A stretch of 64,000 nucleotides of DNA from Bacillota bacterium (GCA_023455425.1 JAEYCM010000015.1:12987-76986); one strand, 5' to 3'; numbered from the stretch's first letter, positions 9,064-17,510 are shown. The notes: generated by a model from the letters alone, not told the origin. Translations and numbers: made by a program.

Positions 9064-9995
9064 GTGGCCTCTCTCCCGATGATGGTAATCGCTCCGGTGG
9101 GGCAGGTATTCCCGCACAATCCGCAGCCCCTGCACAGCGAAGCGTCTAATGCAACGTTCCCATCCTGCATGGTGAACGCGTCGAAGGGACATCGCTCCAC
9201 GCACACGCCGCAGCCGATGCAGGCTTCCGCGTCATAGCGCGCCACAGAGTACGAGGCGGGCCAGTGCGGCAGGCTGTTCCGGGCGGCCTGCGCCCGGAAC
9301 AGGTAGCAGCAATCGTTGCAGCAGTTGCAGATGGTGTGCGGGTTGACGGTGTGTACAAGCCCCGCTTCATCCGCCCGGCGCACGACATCCTTCGCCTGTT
9401 CTTTTGTCAAAGGCTTGGACCAGCCGCGGTGGGACATGGTGTTGATGCCGTTACGGAAGGAAATACAGGTATCGGCCGGGTGCGCGCAGCTTCCTTTGAG
9501 CGTCCTGCAATCGCAGCGGTTGAGCCAGATCTTCTCCGTGACGGTGTCCAAGAAGGCAAGCGTCTCGGTAAGCGTCGCCACCCGGTCCTCTGTGGGGCGG
9601 AGCGCCTCCCGGTCGAGCCTATTCAGGTAGGCGCTAAAATACCAGGCGTCCAGGGCCTGCCGCGTTTCTTTGGGGAACGCGTTATATGCCTGCGGTTCGG
9701 TGATGACAAACACGTCCAGCCGTCCATAAAACGTGCCGGTTCGAAACTGGGTAAAGCTGTCGTCGATGAGCGAGAGCACTCCGCGCCGGTATGCGCTTTG
9801 CAGCAACGCGCCAATCTTTTGGCGGCTATGTCCCCTGCCCGTCGCTTTCCGCAGGGCGGCTGCCGCGTCGGACGCCGAGAAGCTCTCGCTTTCGAGAGCT
9901 TCTAAAAGCAGGCGTTCTTCCGCGTTTACAATTTCGTCTATCACGCCGAACGCCGCTTCTGGCACTTCAAAGCGCGAAAGAAATTCCGCACACAT
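9060..9995 (-). CDS. 4Fe-4S dicluster protein with winged-helix-like N-terminus
   Basis: 311 residues, soluble. The C-terminus has two classical ferredoxin motifs, cysteines 259/262/265/269 and 288/291/294/298. Two further cysteine groups, 161/163/170/177 and 223/225/226/229/230, could bind additional clusters or metal. Residues 20-80 look like a winged helix (inference from helix pattern only). It sits inside the importer operon, six bases after the binding-protein gene and overlapping the ATPase start by ATGA, so it is translated with the transporter. I do not recognise a named family; a redox enzyme partner or a redox-sensing regulator are both possible. Confidence 0.75.
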   Translation of the reverse strand: MCAEFLSRFEVPEAAFGVIDEIVNAEERLLLEALESESFSASDAAAALRKATGRGHSRQKIGALLQSAYRRGVLSLIDDSFTQFRTGTFYGRLDVFVITEPQAYNAFPKETRQALDAWYFSAYLNRLDREALRPTEDRVATLTETLAFLDTVTEKIWLNRCDCRTLKGSCAHPADTCISFRNGINTMSHRGWSKPLTKEQAKDVVRRADEAGLVHTVNPHTICNCCNDCCYLFRAQAARNSLPHWPASYSVARYDAEACIGCGVCVERCPFDAFTMQDGNVALDASLCRGCGLCGNTCPTGAITIIGREAT

Positions 9996-10001
9996 GGTGC
10001 G

Positions 10002-10907
10002 TTACCCCTTCAACCCGGCCTTGATGGAGTCGTAATATTCCTTTGCGACCTCTTCGTATTCGCGCTTGTTCACATCCACCTCGGCGTTGAGCCCGGTGAT
10101 CGTCGCGTTGTCTATTTTTGCGGAAAGCTTGTTGAGGATTTCCGCAATTTTGGGGTTCTTTTCCAACAGCTCGCTGCTGCCCACCGGCGCGATGTTGTAG
10201 GGCGGCCATACGAATTTGTCGTCCTGCAGCACCAGGAACTTGGAGGTATCCACCAGGGGGCCTTCCGTGGTGTACGCTACGGCAAGGTCAGCCTGGCCGT
10301 TTTCTAAGATTTCATATTTGAGGGAGTTGTCGAACACTTCTTTGGATTTGAAGTTGAACGGCCCATATACCTTCTCAAGGGCGGGCAGGCCGTCCTCGCG
10401 CTGGTCAAACTCGCCCTGGGAGGCGAACCGGATCTGATCTGCGTTCTTCTGAAGATCGGATATGGTCGTAATGCCCAGTTCATTGGCAATGGCAGCGGCA
10501 ATGACAAGGCCCTGGCTGTCGTTGGCCTGGGCGTAATCAAGCCAGGTCAGCTGGAACTGCTTCTGGTATTCATCCTTGACGATGTTGTAGACCTCCTGCG
10601 GGTCGGTCACAAGCTCGTGCTTGAGTATGGAGAGTAAGCCCGTTCCCGTGTATTCCGGATAAAGGTCGATCTCCTTGTTTATAAGCGCGGTATGCACTAC
10701 CGAGCTTGCGATGTTGAATTTCCGTTCCACGGTGAAGCCGTTGTCTTCCAACGCCAGCGCATACAGTTCGGCTAAAATCAGGTTTTCTGTAAAGTCTTTT
10801 GAGCCAATCCGAACCGTCGCGGCCTTGGGCGCGCAGGCTGCGGTGGAGAACAGGGTAGCAAGAATCAGAACAATCGCGACGAAATAAGAGAAAAACTTCT
10901 TTTTCAT
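10002..10907 (-). CDS. Betaine/choline-type ABC transporter substrate-binding lipoprotein (OpuCC/OsmF-like)
   Basis: Captures the substrate outside the membrane and delivers it to the permeases. It has an N-terminal signal ending in a lipobox (STAAC, Cys25). The mature protein begins with the family hallmark VRIGSKDFTENLILAELYAL and later contains EIDLYPEYTGTGL, both typical of quaternary-amine binding proteins. 301 residues is normal. Binding specificity cannot be read from sequence; glycine betaine, carnitine, choline or another onium compound are candidates. The gene is second in the operon. Confidence 0.9.
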   Translation of the reverse strand: MKKKFFSYFVAIVLILATLFSTAACAPKAATVRIGSKDFTENLILAELYALALEDNGFTVERKFNIASSVVHTALINKEIDLYPEYTGTGLLSILKHELVTDPQEVYNIVKDEYQKQFQLTWLDYAQANDSQGLVIAAAIANELGITTISDLQKNADQIRFASQGEFDQREDGLPALEKVYGPFNFKSKEVFDNSLKYEILENGQADLAVAYTTEGPLVDTSKFLVLQDDKFVWPPYNIAPVGSSELLEKNPKIAEILNKLSAKIDNATITGLNAEVDVNKREYEEVAKEYYDSIKAGLKG

Positions 10908-10938
10908 AATAGACCTCCGATACTTTATTCTTAAAAAA

Positions 10939-11577
10939 TTAAGCCCTTTGGTGACGCGTGGAAAGACGTTCCATCAGATAGAACAGCAGATCGACAGCCA
11001 GGGAAAGAGCGGCCACCGATAAACCGCCTATGATAAGCAGATCCATCCGGTACAGGCCAAGCCCCGTAAAGATAATGGTGCCAAGTCCCCCGCCGCCGAT
11101 ATAGGCGGCAAGCGTCGCGCTGGCAATTACCTCTACCGAGGCCGTGCGAAGCCCCGTAAGAATCAACGGCGCTGCAAGCGGAAGCTCCACTTTATAAAAG
11201 ACCAGGCCGGGCCCCATGCCCATGCCGACTGCTGTTTCCTTCACCGAATAGGGCACCGAGGAAAACCCCGCGGCCGTGTTAATGAGTATGGGGGGAATTG
11301 CGAGTATCGTCAGCGCGACGCCCGCGGGCAGCGCGCCGACCCCGATGAGGGGAATGCAGATGACCAGTATGGCGAGGCTCGGGATGATGCGCAGCAAGCC
11401 GAAGAATTCCGTCAGCACCCGATGGAGGAGCTTGCTTCTCGCGCCGAGTAACCCGAGCGGAACCCCAATGACCGTGGCGCATGCAACGGCAATTGCGCTT
11501 AACCGGATATGCTGCAGCAACGACATCGCATAGCCTGCTGCGTTCTTCTCAAAGTAGGCAAGAATGGCCGCATACAT
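10939..11577 (-). CDS. Betaine/choline-type ABC transporter permease (OpuCD-like)
   Basis: First gene of the six-gene operon. 212 residues, about six hydrophobic segments, with the coupling loop KETAVGMGMGPGLVFYKVELP matching the other permease. Starts at ATG 11577 with a GAGGTG ribosome site. The promoter is a full consensus (11642-11670). Together with the permease at 7680, the ATPase and the binding protein it makes a complete importer. Confidence 0.9.
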   Translation of the reverse strand: MYAAILAYFEKNAAGYAMSLLQHIRLSAIAVACATVIGVPLGLLGARSKLLHRVLTEFFGLLRIIPSLAILVICIPLIGVGALPAGVALTILAIPPILINTAAGFSSVPYSVKETAVGMGMGPGLVFYKVELPLAAPLILTGLRTASVEVIASATLAAYIGGGGLGTIIFTGLGLYRMDLLIIGGLSVAALSLAVDLLFYLMERLSTRHQRA

Positions 11578-11641
11578 CGCTTCACCTCATTGCTTGATAA
11601 TTCCCGCGAATAAATCCTATTAAATCTATATGTTTTATGTG

Positions 11642-11670
11642 ATTATATGTTTCGATAGAACGGCTGTCAA
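11642..11670 (-). promoter_or_regulatory. Consensus sigma-A promoter of the importer operon
   Basis: Reading the minus strand: -35 TTGACA (11665-11670), exactly 17 bp, -10 TATAAT (11642-11647). The transcript would start near 11635, leaving a leader of about 57 nt with no riboswitch that I recognise. Confidence 0.85.
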
Positions 11671-11704
11671 GTAAAATATAAAAGATTTTGGAATATCTGT
11701 ATTT

Positions 11705-11989
11705 CTACAGTAACAGTTTTATTGTAAACCCAATAAAAAATGGGCGCAAGCATAATGCTGCAACCCGGCTTGTTTTCAATAGGCTTGTTTTTTTAGATAC
11801 TGCCCGTGTAACAAAAGGAGCCAAGCGGCGCGGTGCTTCGCACCCTGTCAACTCCATTTTTTTGACATACGCAAAAGAGCCGCACGCCATGCATGCAGCT
11901 CCTTTGCTGAAGAAGAAAGAAGAATATATAAACCCTTCCCGCCGGACGCCCTTATCCGGCATGGGGGATGAGCTTATTGCAGGTAGCCT
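11705..11989. other. Intergenic stretch without a gene
   Basis: About 285 bp, AT-rich near the importer promoter. It contains no coding frame with a ribosome site and no clear RNA. It leads into structured repeat copy 2. Confidence 0.4.
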
Positions 11990-12165
11990 TGCCGAAAAAG
12001 TGCAAAGCACTTTTTCGAGAATGACAGGAACAGCCTGCGCTTATAGCGCGGGCGGCTGCTCCTGCAAGGAAGCCTTGCACCGCAAGGCTTTCCTCTGCCA
12101 CCGCACATGTCGCTGACGGCGGTTGGAAACCACGGGGCTGCGGCCCCATAAGGGGTTCTTTTACG
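11990..12165. repeat. Structured repeat element, copy 2
   Basis: Same hairpin order as the copy at 6068: GAAAAAGTGC/GCACTTTTTC, CAGGAACAGCC/GGCTGCTCCTG capped by GCGC/GCGC, GCCTTGC/GCAAGGC, CACCGCACATGTCGCTG, and GGGGC-TGC-GGCCCC. Several stem positions changed on both sides relative to copy 1. It lies just downstream of ygfK. Confidence 0.75.
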
Positions 12166-12173
12166 GTCTGAGG

Positions 12174-15167
12174 TTATTGCAGGTAACCGTATTGCTGGCG
12201 CACCGCGTAAATCAGCGCTTCCAGCTCGCGCGGAATATCCACGTTCGCTTCGTCGAGGTCAATTTCCTTGACAGCGCCGCTGACGCGTACGCGGTAGCGG
12301 GTACCGCCAAGGGAGAGGAAGCCTGTGTTCTCGCTGTCCCTAAAATCCGCTTCCGTGTGGAACAGCGTGGGCTTGACTAAATACGGCGCGTCGTTGTACG
12401 GGCAGAATACGGCGCAGTTGCCGCACTCGTTGCACATGCGGTCCACATGCAGGATCTGGCGGGAGTCCATGCCCGGCACCGAGATGGCGAGATTGGCCCG
12501 GTTGGGGCATACCTGTGTGCAAACCTCGCAGGATACGCTGCAGTAGAGGCAACGCTCGTTTTCGCGCCCGGCGTTTTCATATTCCGCCAGCGTGCCGTTC
12601 TTTTCCCGGCAGGCTGCGGGGCTCTGGTAGGCGACCTCGGGGATCGTATACGTATGAGGCGCATTGAGGATATGGTCTGCAGCGCGCTGCGCGTCCGCGA
12701 TGGCTTCCACCACGGTGGCGGGGCCGCGGTTTGCGTCGCCCACCACGTATACGCCTGGAATGTTTGTTTCAAGCGATTGCGGGTCCACCACGGCTTTTCC
12801 GCGCGCATCCGTCCGGATGCCGTTCGCTTCAAAGAGCGTCTTGTCCACGCGCTCGCCCACGGCTGCGACCAACAGGTCGCACGGGAGCTTCACGATCTCG
12901 TCGGTTTCCACAGGGGAACGGCGGCCGGAAGCGTCCGGCGCGCCCAGCGCCATCTTTTTGCAGGTCAGTACGCCGCCGGAAACGGAAACGGGGCTCAATA
13001 GCTCGCAGAATTCCACGCCTTCCTGCATGGCCAGCAGCAGTTCTTCCTCATCCGCAGGCATATACCGCTTGTTGCGGCGGTAGACCACGCGCACGCTTTC
13101 CACATCGGGCAGGCGCTTTGCGGCACGCGCCGCATCCATGGCGGTGTTGCCGCCGCCCACGATGCAGACGTTTTTCCCCACTTCGCCTATGGTTTCCTTC
13201 CGGCAGGCGGTAAGGAAATCCAGCACGTTCATGGCCGTGCCTTCCGTCAGTTTCAATTCGCCGGGCGCGTATGCGCCGATGGCGATAACAACATAATCAA
13301 ATCCCTGTTCGTGCAGCGCTGCAATGGAAGGCGCGGGCGTGTTGAGCTTAAACTTCACACCCATCTTTTCCACAAGCTGCACGTCGCGCTCGACGCTCGC
13401 GACGGAAATACGGAATTCCGGCACCACATGGCGGACGATGCCGCCCAAGGCATCCTTCTGTTCATAGAGCGTCACAGGCATGCCCGCGCGCCCCAGGAAG
13501 TACGCCGCGGAAAGGCCGGCGGGGCCGCCGCCGATCACCACCGCCCGCTGGGAGGAGGTCATCACCGGCGTTTCCAACTCGCCTAAGAGCGCTTCATAGC
13601 CGCAGCGCGCCGCTTCCAGCTTTGCGTTGCGGATGCGGATGCTTTCCTCATAGTGGCCGCGCATGCATTTGTCCATGCAGTGGTGCGGGCAGATGCGCCC
13701 CGTGATAAAGGGCAGCGGGTTCTTTTCCGTAACGACGCGCAGCGCCTTTAAATGCTTGCCCTGGCCCACAAGAGACACATATTCCGGGATATCCTGGCCA
13801 ATGGGGCAGCCGTACTTACATGGCGCCGTGAAGCAGGAGAACATGGGTAGCCGCTCGCCGATTTTTCTGGTGGGCGCAGGCTTTAAATCCTTAACATGGT
13901 GCTGGTCGGTCAGTGCGGATTGCGCCAGCCGCTGCACGCGGGAAACGCTTACCCCCGTAAACGGGCGGTAGGGGAGACGGGAAAGTTCTTCGGCGATCTG
14001 CAGCATGCGCTGGTAACCGCCGGGCTTTAATACGGTGGTTGCGATGGTAATCGGCCAGATGCCCGCCTCATACAGCTTCGCAATGTTGAACGCGTCAGCG
14101 CCGCCCGAGAAGGAAAGGCGGAGACGCCCGTCAAACTGCGCGGTCAGGCGGTTGGCCATTTCGATGGTCAGCGGGTAGAGAGCCCGCCCGGACATGTACA
14201 TCTCATTGCTCGGAAGCTCATTTCTCGTCACATCCACGGGGAACGTGTTGGACAGCTTCAGGCCGAATTCCACGCAGTGTTCCTCCGCAAGCGCGCGCAG
14301 GCGCTCAAACATGGGCACCGCGTCCTTGTATTGGAGATCTTCGCGGAAGTGGTGGTCGTCAAACTTGATGTAATCGTACCCCATGGAGTCGAGCGTGCGG
14401 CGCGCGGTTTCATACCCGAGAATCGTCGGGTTGCACTTGACGAACGTATGCAGCTTCTTTTCTGAAATCAGGTAGGAAGCGATTTTTTCAATCTCCTGCG
14501 GCGGGCAGCCGTGCAGGGTGGAAAGCGTGATGGACGTACATACCTGCGGGCTGATATTTTCAATGTAGCGGGCGTTCACATGCTCGAACAGACGCAGGTT
14601 ACTTAGCGCCCATTCCTTGCATGCGCGGAAGGCTTCGATATCCGAAGCGTCCTTAAGCCCTTCGATAAAGCGGTCGATCTTGGGGGAGGTGATGCCCGCA
14701 AAATCGTAACCCACGCTCATGTTGAACACAAAGCCGTTTTCATCGCCCAGGTTGAACTCCCGGGCAAGCAGCTTACATAGCACCCAGGCCTTGATATATT
14801 CGTCGAGCGCCTGCTCCACCGTCAGTTCCGTGGACCATTCGCAGTTGTAGCCCTCATCCTCAGCCAGTATGCAGGGGCGGGGGACGCAGCGGCTTAAATC
14901 CTCGCCATCCATAATCTGCACGGTCTTGAGTTCAAAGAAGCGTGAGCCTGCATAGTAGCCTGCAACGATATTCTGGGCAAGCTGCGTATGCGGGCCTGCC
15001 GCAGGGCCAAACGGCGTTTCCACGCTTTCGGAAAAGAGCGGCAGCCGCTTTTCCTTGGGAGCAATGTAGGGGCGTTCCACGCCAAATACGGCGTTATCCT
15101 GTGCGCGTTCTTTTAAAATCCACTGCATCAATTCCCCGAAGGGGATGGGTGTCATTCGTTCGGACAT
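12174..15167 (-). CDS. ygfK: YgfK-type putative selenate reductase / purine-degradation flavo-iron-sulfur oxidoreductase
   Basis: 997 residues in three parts. An N-terminal dihydroorotate-dehydrogenase-like barrel (about 45-400) has FGPAAGPHTQLAQNIV. A middle section is like the small subunit of glutamate synthase, with Fe-S cysteines CFTAPCKYGC near 442, FAD motif GGGPAGLSAAYFLG near 542 and a second nucleotide motif GGGNTAMDAARAAK near 667. C-terminal Fe-S motifs are CSVSCEVCTQVCP near 870 and CNECGNCAVFCP near 909. YgfK is known from selenium-dependent hydroxylase loci and from anaerobic purine degradation; its exact reaction is not settled. The start at 15167 has AGGAGG 11 bases upstream, a long spacing. 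It follows ssnA across a 266-bp gap full of hairpins. Confidence 0.93.
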   Translation of the reverse strand: MSERMTPIPFGELMQWILKERAQDNAVFGVERPYIAPKEKRLPLFSESVETPFGPAAGPHTQLAQNIVAGYYAGSRFFELKTVQIMDGEDLSRCVPRPCILAEDEGYNCEWSTELTVEQALDEYIKAWVLCKLLAREFNLGDENGFVFNMSVGYDFAGITSPKIDRFIEGLKDASDIEAFRACKEWALSNLRLFEHVNARYIENISPQVCTSITLSTLHGCPPQEIEKIASYLISEKKLHTFVKCNPTILGYETARRTLDSMGYDYIKFDDHHFREDLQYKDAVPMFERLRALAEEHCVEFGLKLSNTFPVDVTRNELPSNEMYMSGRALYPLTIEMANRLTAQFDGRLRLSFSGGADAFNIAKLYEAGIWPITIATTVLKPGGYQRMLQIAEELSRLPYRPFTGVSVSRVQRLAQSALTDQHHVKDLKPAPTRKIGERLPMFSCFTAPCKYGCPIGQDIPEYVSLVGQGKHLKALRVVTEKNPLPFITGRICPHHCMDKCMRGHYEESIRIRNAKLEAARCGYEALLGELETPVMTSSQRAVVIGGGPAGLSAAYFLGRAGMPVTLYEQKDALGGIVRHVVPEFRISVASVERDVQLVEKMGVKFKLNTPAPSIAALHEQGFDYVVIAIGAYAPGELKLTEGTAMNVLDFLTACRKETIGEVGKNVCIVGGGNTAMDAARAAKRLPDVESVRVVYRRNKRYMPADEEELLLAMQEGVEFCELLSPVSVSGGVLTCKKMALGAPDASGRRSPVETDEIVKLPCDLLVAAVGERVDKTLFEANGIRTDARGKAVVDPQSLETNIPGVYVVGDANRGPATVVEAIADAQRAADHILNAPHTYTIPEVAYQSPAACREKNGTLAEYENAGRENERCLYCSVSCEVCTQVCPNRANLAISVPGMDSRQILHVDRMCNECGNCAVFCPYNDAPYLVKPTLFHTEADFRDSENTGFLSLGGTRYRVRVSGAVKEIDLDEANVDIPRELEALIYAVRQQYGYLQ

Positions 15168-15433
15168 GGCTGTTTTGTCCTCCTTAGTTTTATGGTAAGT
15201 ACGTTGGAGGCTTCACCCACAGTTCGTAATGGTCGTACTGCGTCGCATACGCTCCTCGTACTCCCTTACTCACTGGAACTGCACCTCGCTTCATCCGCCA
15301 CAGGCGGCGCGCGGTTACGTCCCCCCAAACTCCGCTTAGGGCCGTAACGGCTCTAAGGACCCAATAGGGGGATTCCAAAGGGACGTGTCCCTTTGGTGGG
15401 AGTACGGGGGCAAAGCCCCCGTAAAAATCTACG
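15168..15433. repeat. Modular hairpin repeats (island B) between ssnA and ygfK
   Basis: Contains CCGCCACAGGCGGC (about 15296-15309), TTAGGGCCGTAACGGCTCTAA (near 15336-15355), CCAAAGGGACGTGTCCCTTTGG split as a palindrome at 15377-15397, and ACGGGGGCAAAGCCCCCGT at 15405-15423. Each module recurs elsewhere in the window. The array lies within the putative operon, so it would be part of the mRNA. Confidence 0.75.
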
Positions 15434-16765
15434 TTACCCGTTCAATTGCTTCCACAGCTTGGTGGTCAGTTCCAAAGTCTTGGCGTTTACGGCTTCTTCG
15501 TCGCAGCAAAGGAGCTCACGGTCCTTCATCAGCACGCGCCCGTTTGCCACCGTGTGGACGCACTGTTTGCCGCACATGCCGAACATGATGTGTCCGTCCG
15601 CGTTAAAAGAGCCAAACGGCGTGTAGGTCTTGTAATCAAACACCGCCACGTCCGCCGCTGCGCCGGGTTCGAGTACGCCGATGGGCGTTTTGAACGCGCG
15701 CGCGCCGATTTTGCGGTTGCCGTCAAAGAGCATGGAGGTGACTTCCATCCAGCCCACATTGGGCAGGCAGGCGTTGTGCTTCTGGATGCAGTTGGCGACC
15801 TTGAGGCTTTCGATCATATCGTTGGTGTAGGCGTCGGTGCCAAGGCCCAGCAGGATGCCTTTTGCGTACATCTGCAGCACGGGCGAGCAGCCGACGGCGT
15901 TTGACATGTTGCTTTCGGGGTTGTTGACCACCATGGTGTCCGTGGCTTTTAACAGGTCCATCTCGGCGGGACTCATGTGGATACAGTGCCCGGCAATCGT
16001 CTTTTCGCCCAGGATGCCCATATCGTGCAGGCGGTGGACGGTACGCTTGCCGTAGTGTTGCAGGCTGTCGTACACGTCGTTCATGCCTTCCGCTACATGG
16101 ATGTGGAAGCCGGCGCCTGCGGGCTTTTCCGCGACGCACTTTTCAAGCGTTTTGTCCGAAAGGGTGAACGCCGCGTGCAGGCCGAACATGCCCTTGACCA
16201 TGTCGGTGTTGTCTTTTTGCGCGTAACGGATGAAATCCGCATTTTCCCGGATGGCGGCTGCGCATTTTTCTTCGCCGTCACGGTCGGAAACTTCGTAGCA
16301 CAGGCAAGTGCGCACGCCCAGTTCCTTGGCGACCTCGGCGATAGCAAACAGGCTGCCTGCAATTTCCCCATAGCTCGCGTGGTGGTCGTAAAGCGTGGTT
16401 ACCCCGTTTTTAATGCTGTCAATATACGTCTGGTAGGCGGAATACCGCGTGCCTTCCACATCGAGATGGCGATCGATGTTCCACCACATACCGTCGAGTA
16501 TTTCATAAAAGTTCGTGGGGTTGTAGCCGTTGATGGACAGCCCGCGTGCGAATGCGCTGTAGATGTGGCTGTGCGCGTTGATGAGGCCGGGCATGATGAC
16601 GCCGCCGTGCGCATCCAAAAACTCCGCCTGCGGGTATTGCTGCTTTAAGGCCGCGGTTTCTCCCACCGCCTTAATCAGGTTTCCTTCGCACAACACCGCG
16701 CCGTTTTCAAAATAGGTCCCATTCTGGTCCCTTGTGAGTAGCTTCCCATTACCGATAAGCAGCAT
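15434..16765 (-). CDS. ssnA: Putative aminohydrolase SsnA
   Basis: Metal-dependent amidohydrolase of the cytosine deaminase / chlorohydrolase group, 443 residues. Visible metal ligands are HSH in INAHSHIYSAF, HIHVAEG, HCIHM and the aspartate in GLGTDAYTND. SsnA is encoded beside ygfK in Enterobacteria and Clostridia, and both belong to the anaerobic purine-catabolism gene set. Its substrate is not certain and probably an amino- or imino-group on a purine-derived compound. Start ATG at 16765 has AAAGGAGG upstream. The upstream leader may form an attenuator. Confidence 0.93.
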   Translation of the reverse strand: MLLIGNGKLLTRDQNGTYFENGAVLCEGNLIKAVGETAALKQQYPQAEFLDAHGGVIMPGLINAHSHIYSAFARGLSINGYNPTNFYEILDGMWWNIDRHLDVEGTRYSAYQTYIDSIKNGVTTLYDHHASYGEIAGSLFAIAEVAKELGVRTCLCYEVSDRDGEEKCAAAIRENADFIRYAQKDNTDMVKGMFGLHAAFTLSDKTLEKCVAEKPAGAGFHIHVAEGMNDVYDSLQHYGKRTVHRLHDMGILGEKTIAGHCIHMSPAEMDLLKATDTMVVNNPESNMSNAVGCSPVLQMYAKGILLGLGTDAYTNDMIESLKVANCIQKHNACLPNVGWMEVTSMLFDGNRKIGARAFKTPIGVLEPGAAADVAVFDYKTYTPFGSFNADGHIMFGMCGKQCVHTVANGRVLMKDRELLCCDEEAVNAKTLELTTKLWKQLNG

Positions 16766-16820
16766 GACGGTTCCTCCTTTTGTTTAAATGCACCGGATAA
16801 AATGAAATTATTCATGAAAA

Positions 16821-16961
16821 GAAAAAAGAGCGTCGCCCCGTTTTAGAGGAGAACACTCACCGCAAACCCTTTGAGATAAGGATCAGCTGAGTGATAGTCA
16901 AAGCCCGTGCGCGCGGCACTTCCTTTCAGCTATCAGTCAAATTTTCAATTGTAGTTGCTTT
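16821..16961 (-). promoter_or_regulatory. Candidate attenuator/riboswitch-like leader of ssnA-ygfK
   Basis: On the minus-strand transcript a long hairpin forms from TGATAG/CTATCA (arms 16930-16935 and 16892-16897) with inner GTGC/GCAC. CACTCA (16888-16893) can pair with TGAGTG (16854-16859). That pairing competes with a terminator-like hairpin (arms 16847-16858 and 16828-16839) followed by six U (16821-16827). It matches no riboswitch class that I know. Confidence 0.5.
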
Positions 16962-16977
16962 TATGGTATTATATCAT
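16949..16977 (+). promoter_or_regulatory. Possible promoter of the GNAT gene, overlapping the ssnA promoter
   Basis: Plus strand: TTGTAG (16949-16954), 17 bp, TATCAT (16972-16977). It overlaps the divergent ssnA -10, so the two directions may compete. Confidence 0.45.
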
Positions 16978-16997
16978 GCGTACAGGCGCTTTCGCAA
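16968..16997 (-). promoter_or_regulatory. Promoter of ssnA
   Basis: Minus strand: -35 TTGCGA (16992-16997), 18 bp, -10 TATAAT (16968-16973). The start would be near 16961, about 195 nt before the ssnA ATG. Confidence 0.6.
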
Positions 16998-17042
16998 GGG
17001 GATTCCCCGGGAGAATCACAAAAAGTTTTAGGGGGGCAAAAA

Positions 17043-17510
17043 ATGTTTGCTTCAGAATGGCGCATGGGCAGCGGCGCGAAAGACGCGCTTCTTCTGCGCC
17101 GCGCAGTATTCCTTGGCGAGCTTGGCTGGCCGGAAGAAGCTGTGTTTGATGGCGCGGACGCCTACGCCGCCCACCTCATTATAGAAGCGGATGGAGTCCC
17201 GGTAGCTTCCGCCCGGCTGTGTCCCAAACAGGACGGTATATCGCTTTCCCATATCTGCGTGCTGCCCGCGTACCGGGGGCAGGGATTTGGAGACCTATGT
17301 ACAAGGCAGGCGCTGTACAAGGCGCAGAGCTTGCTTGCCCCGCGTGTGTTCGCGGATGCGCCGGAGCGGTACGCAGCCTATTATGCCGCGTTCGGCTTCC
17401 GTGAGCAGGGCGCGCCGAAAGCGGGAATTGTCAAAATGACTTTGAACACGGACAATATTGTCTGGCATCCTCCATGTTCATTGGAGGCGCTGCCTCCAAA
17501 CCTCCGCTAG
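17043..17510 (+). CDS. GNAT-family N-acetyltransferase
   Basis: 155 residues with the acetyl-CoA motif VLPAYRGQGFGDLCTRQALYK near residues 80-100 and the terminal AAYYAAFGFRE block of the GNAT fold. The acceptor is unknown. A G-rich ribosome site (TTTAGGGGGG) precedes the ATG. The last ~10 residues and the stop codon are encoded by a copy of the dispersed hairpin module (17486-17510), so the natural C-terminus has probably been replaced or extended by repeat DNA. Confidence 0.85.
   Translation: MFASEWRMGSGAKDALLLRRAVFLGELGWPEEAVFDGADAYAAHLIIEADGVPVASARLCPKQDGISLSHICVLPAYRGQGFGDLCTRQALYKAQSLLAPRVFADAPERYAAYYAAFGFREQGAPKAGIVKMTLNTDNIVWHPPCSLEALPPNLR

Noticed and set aside
7680..11577. Importer operon considered as an ordinary osmotic-stress opuC locus
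   Set aside because: Not fully rejected, but the ATPase lacks CBS domains and the operon carries sulfhydrylase and Fe-S genes, so the standard label would mislead.
16821..16961. ssnA leader considered as a known purine riboswitch
   Set aside because: The conserved loop sequences of the purine aptamer (TATGG-type and CCGTAAA-type segments) are missing, so it is kept only as an unclassified leader.
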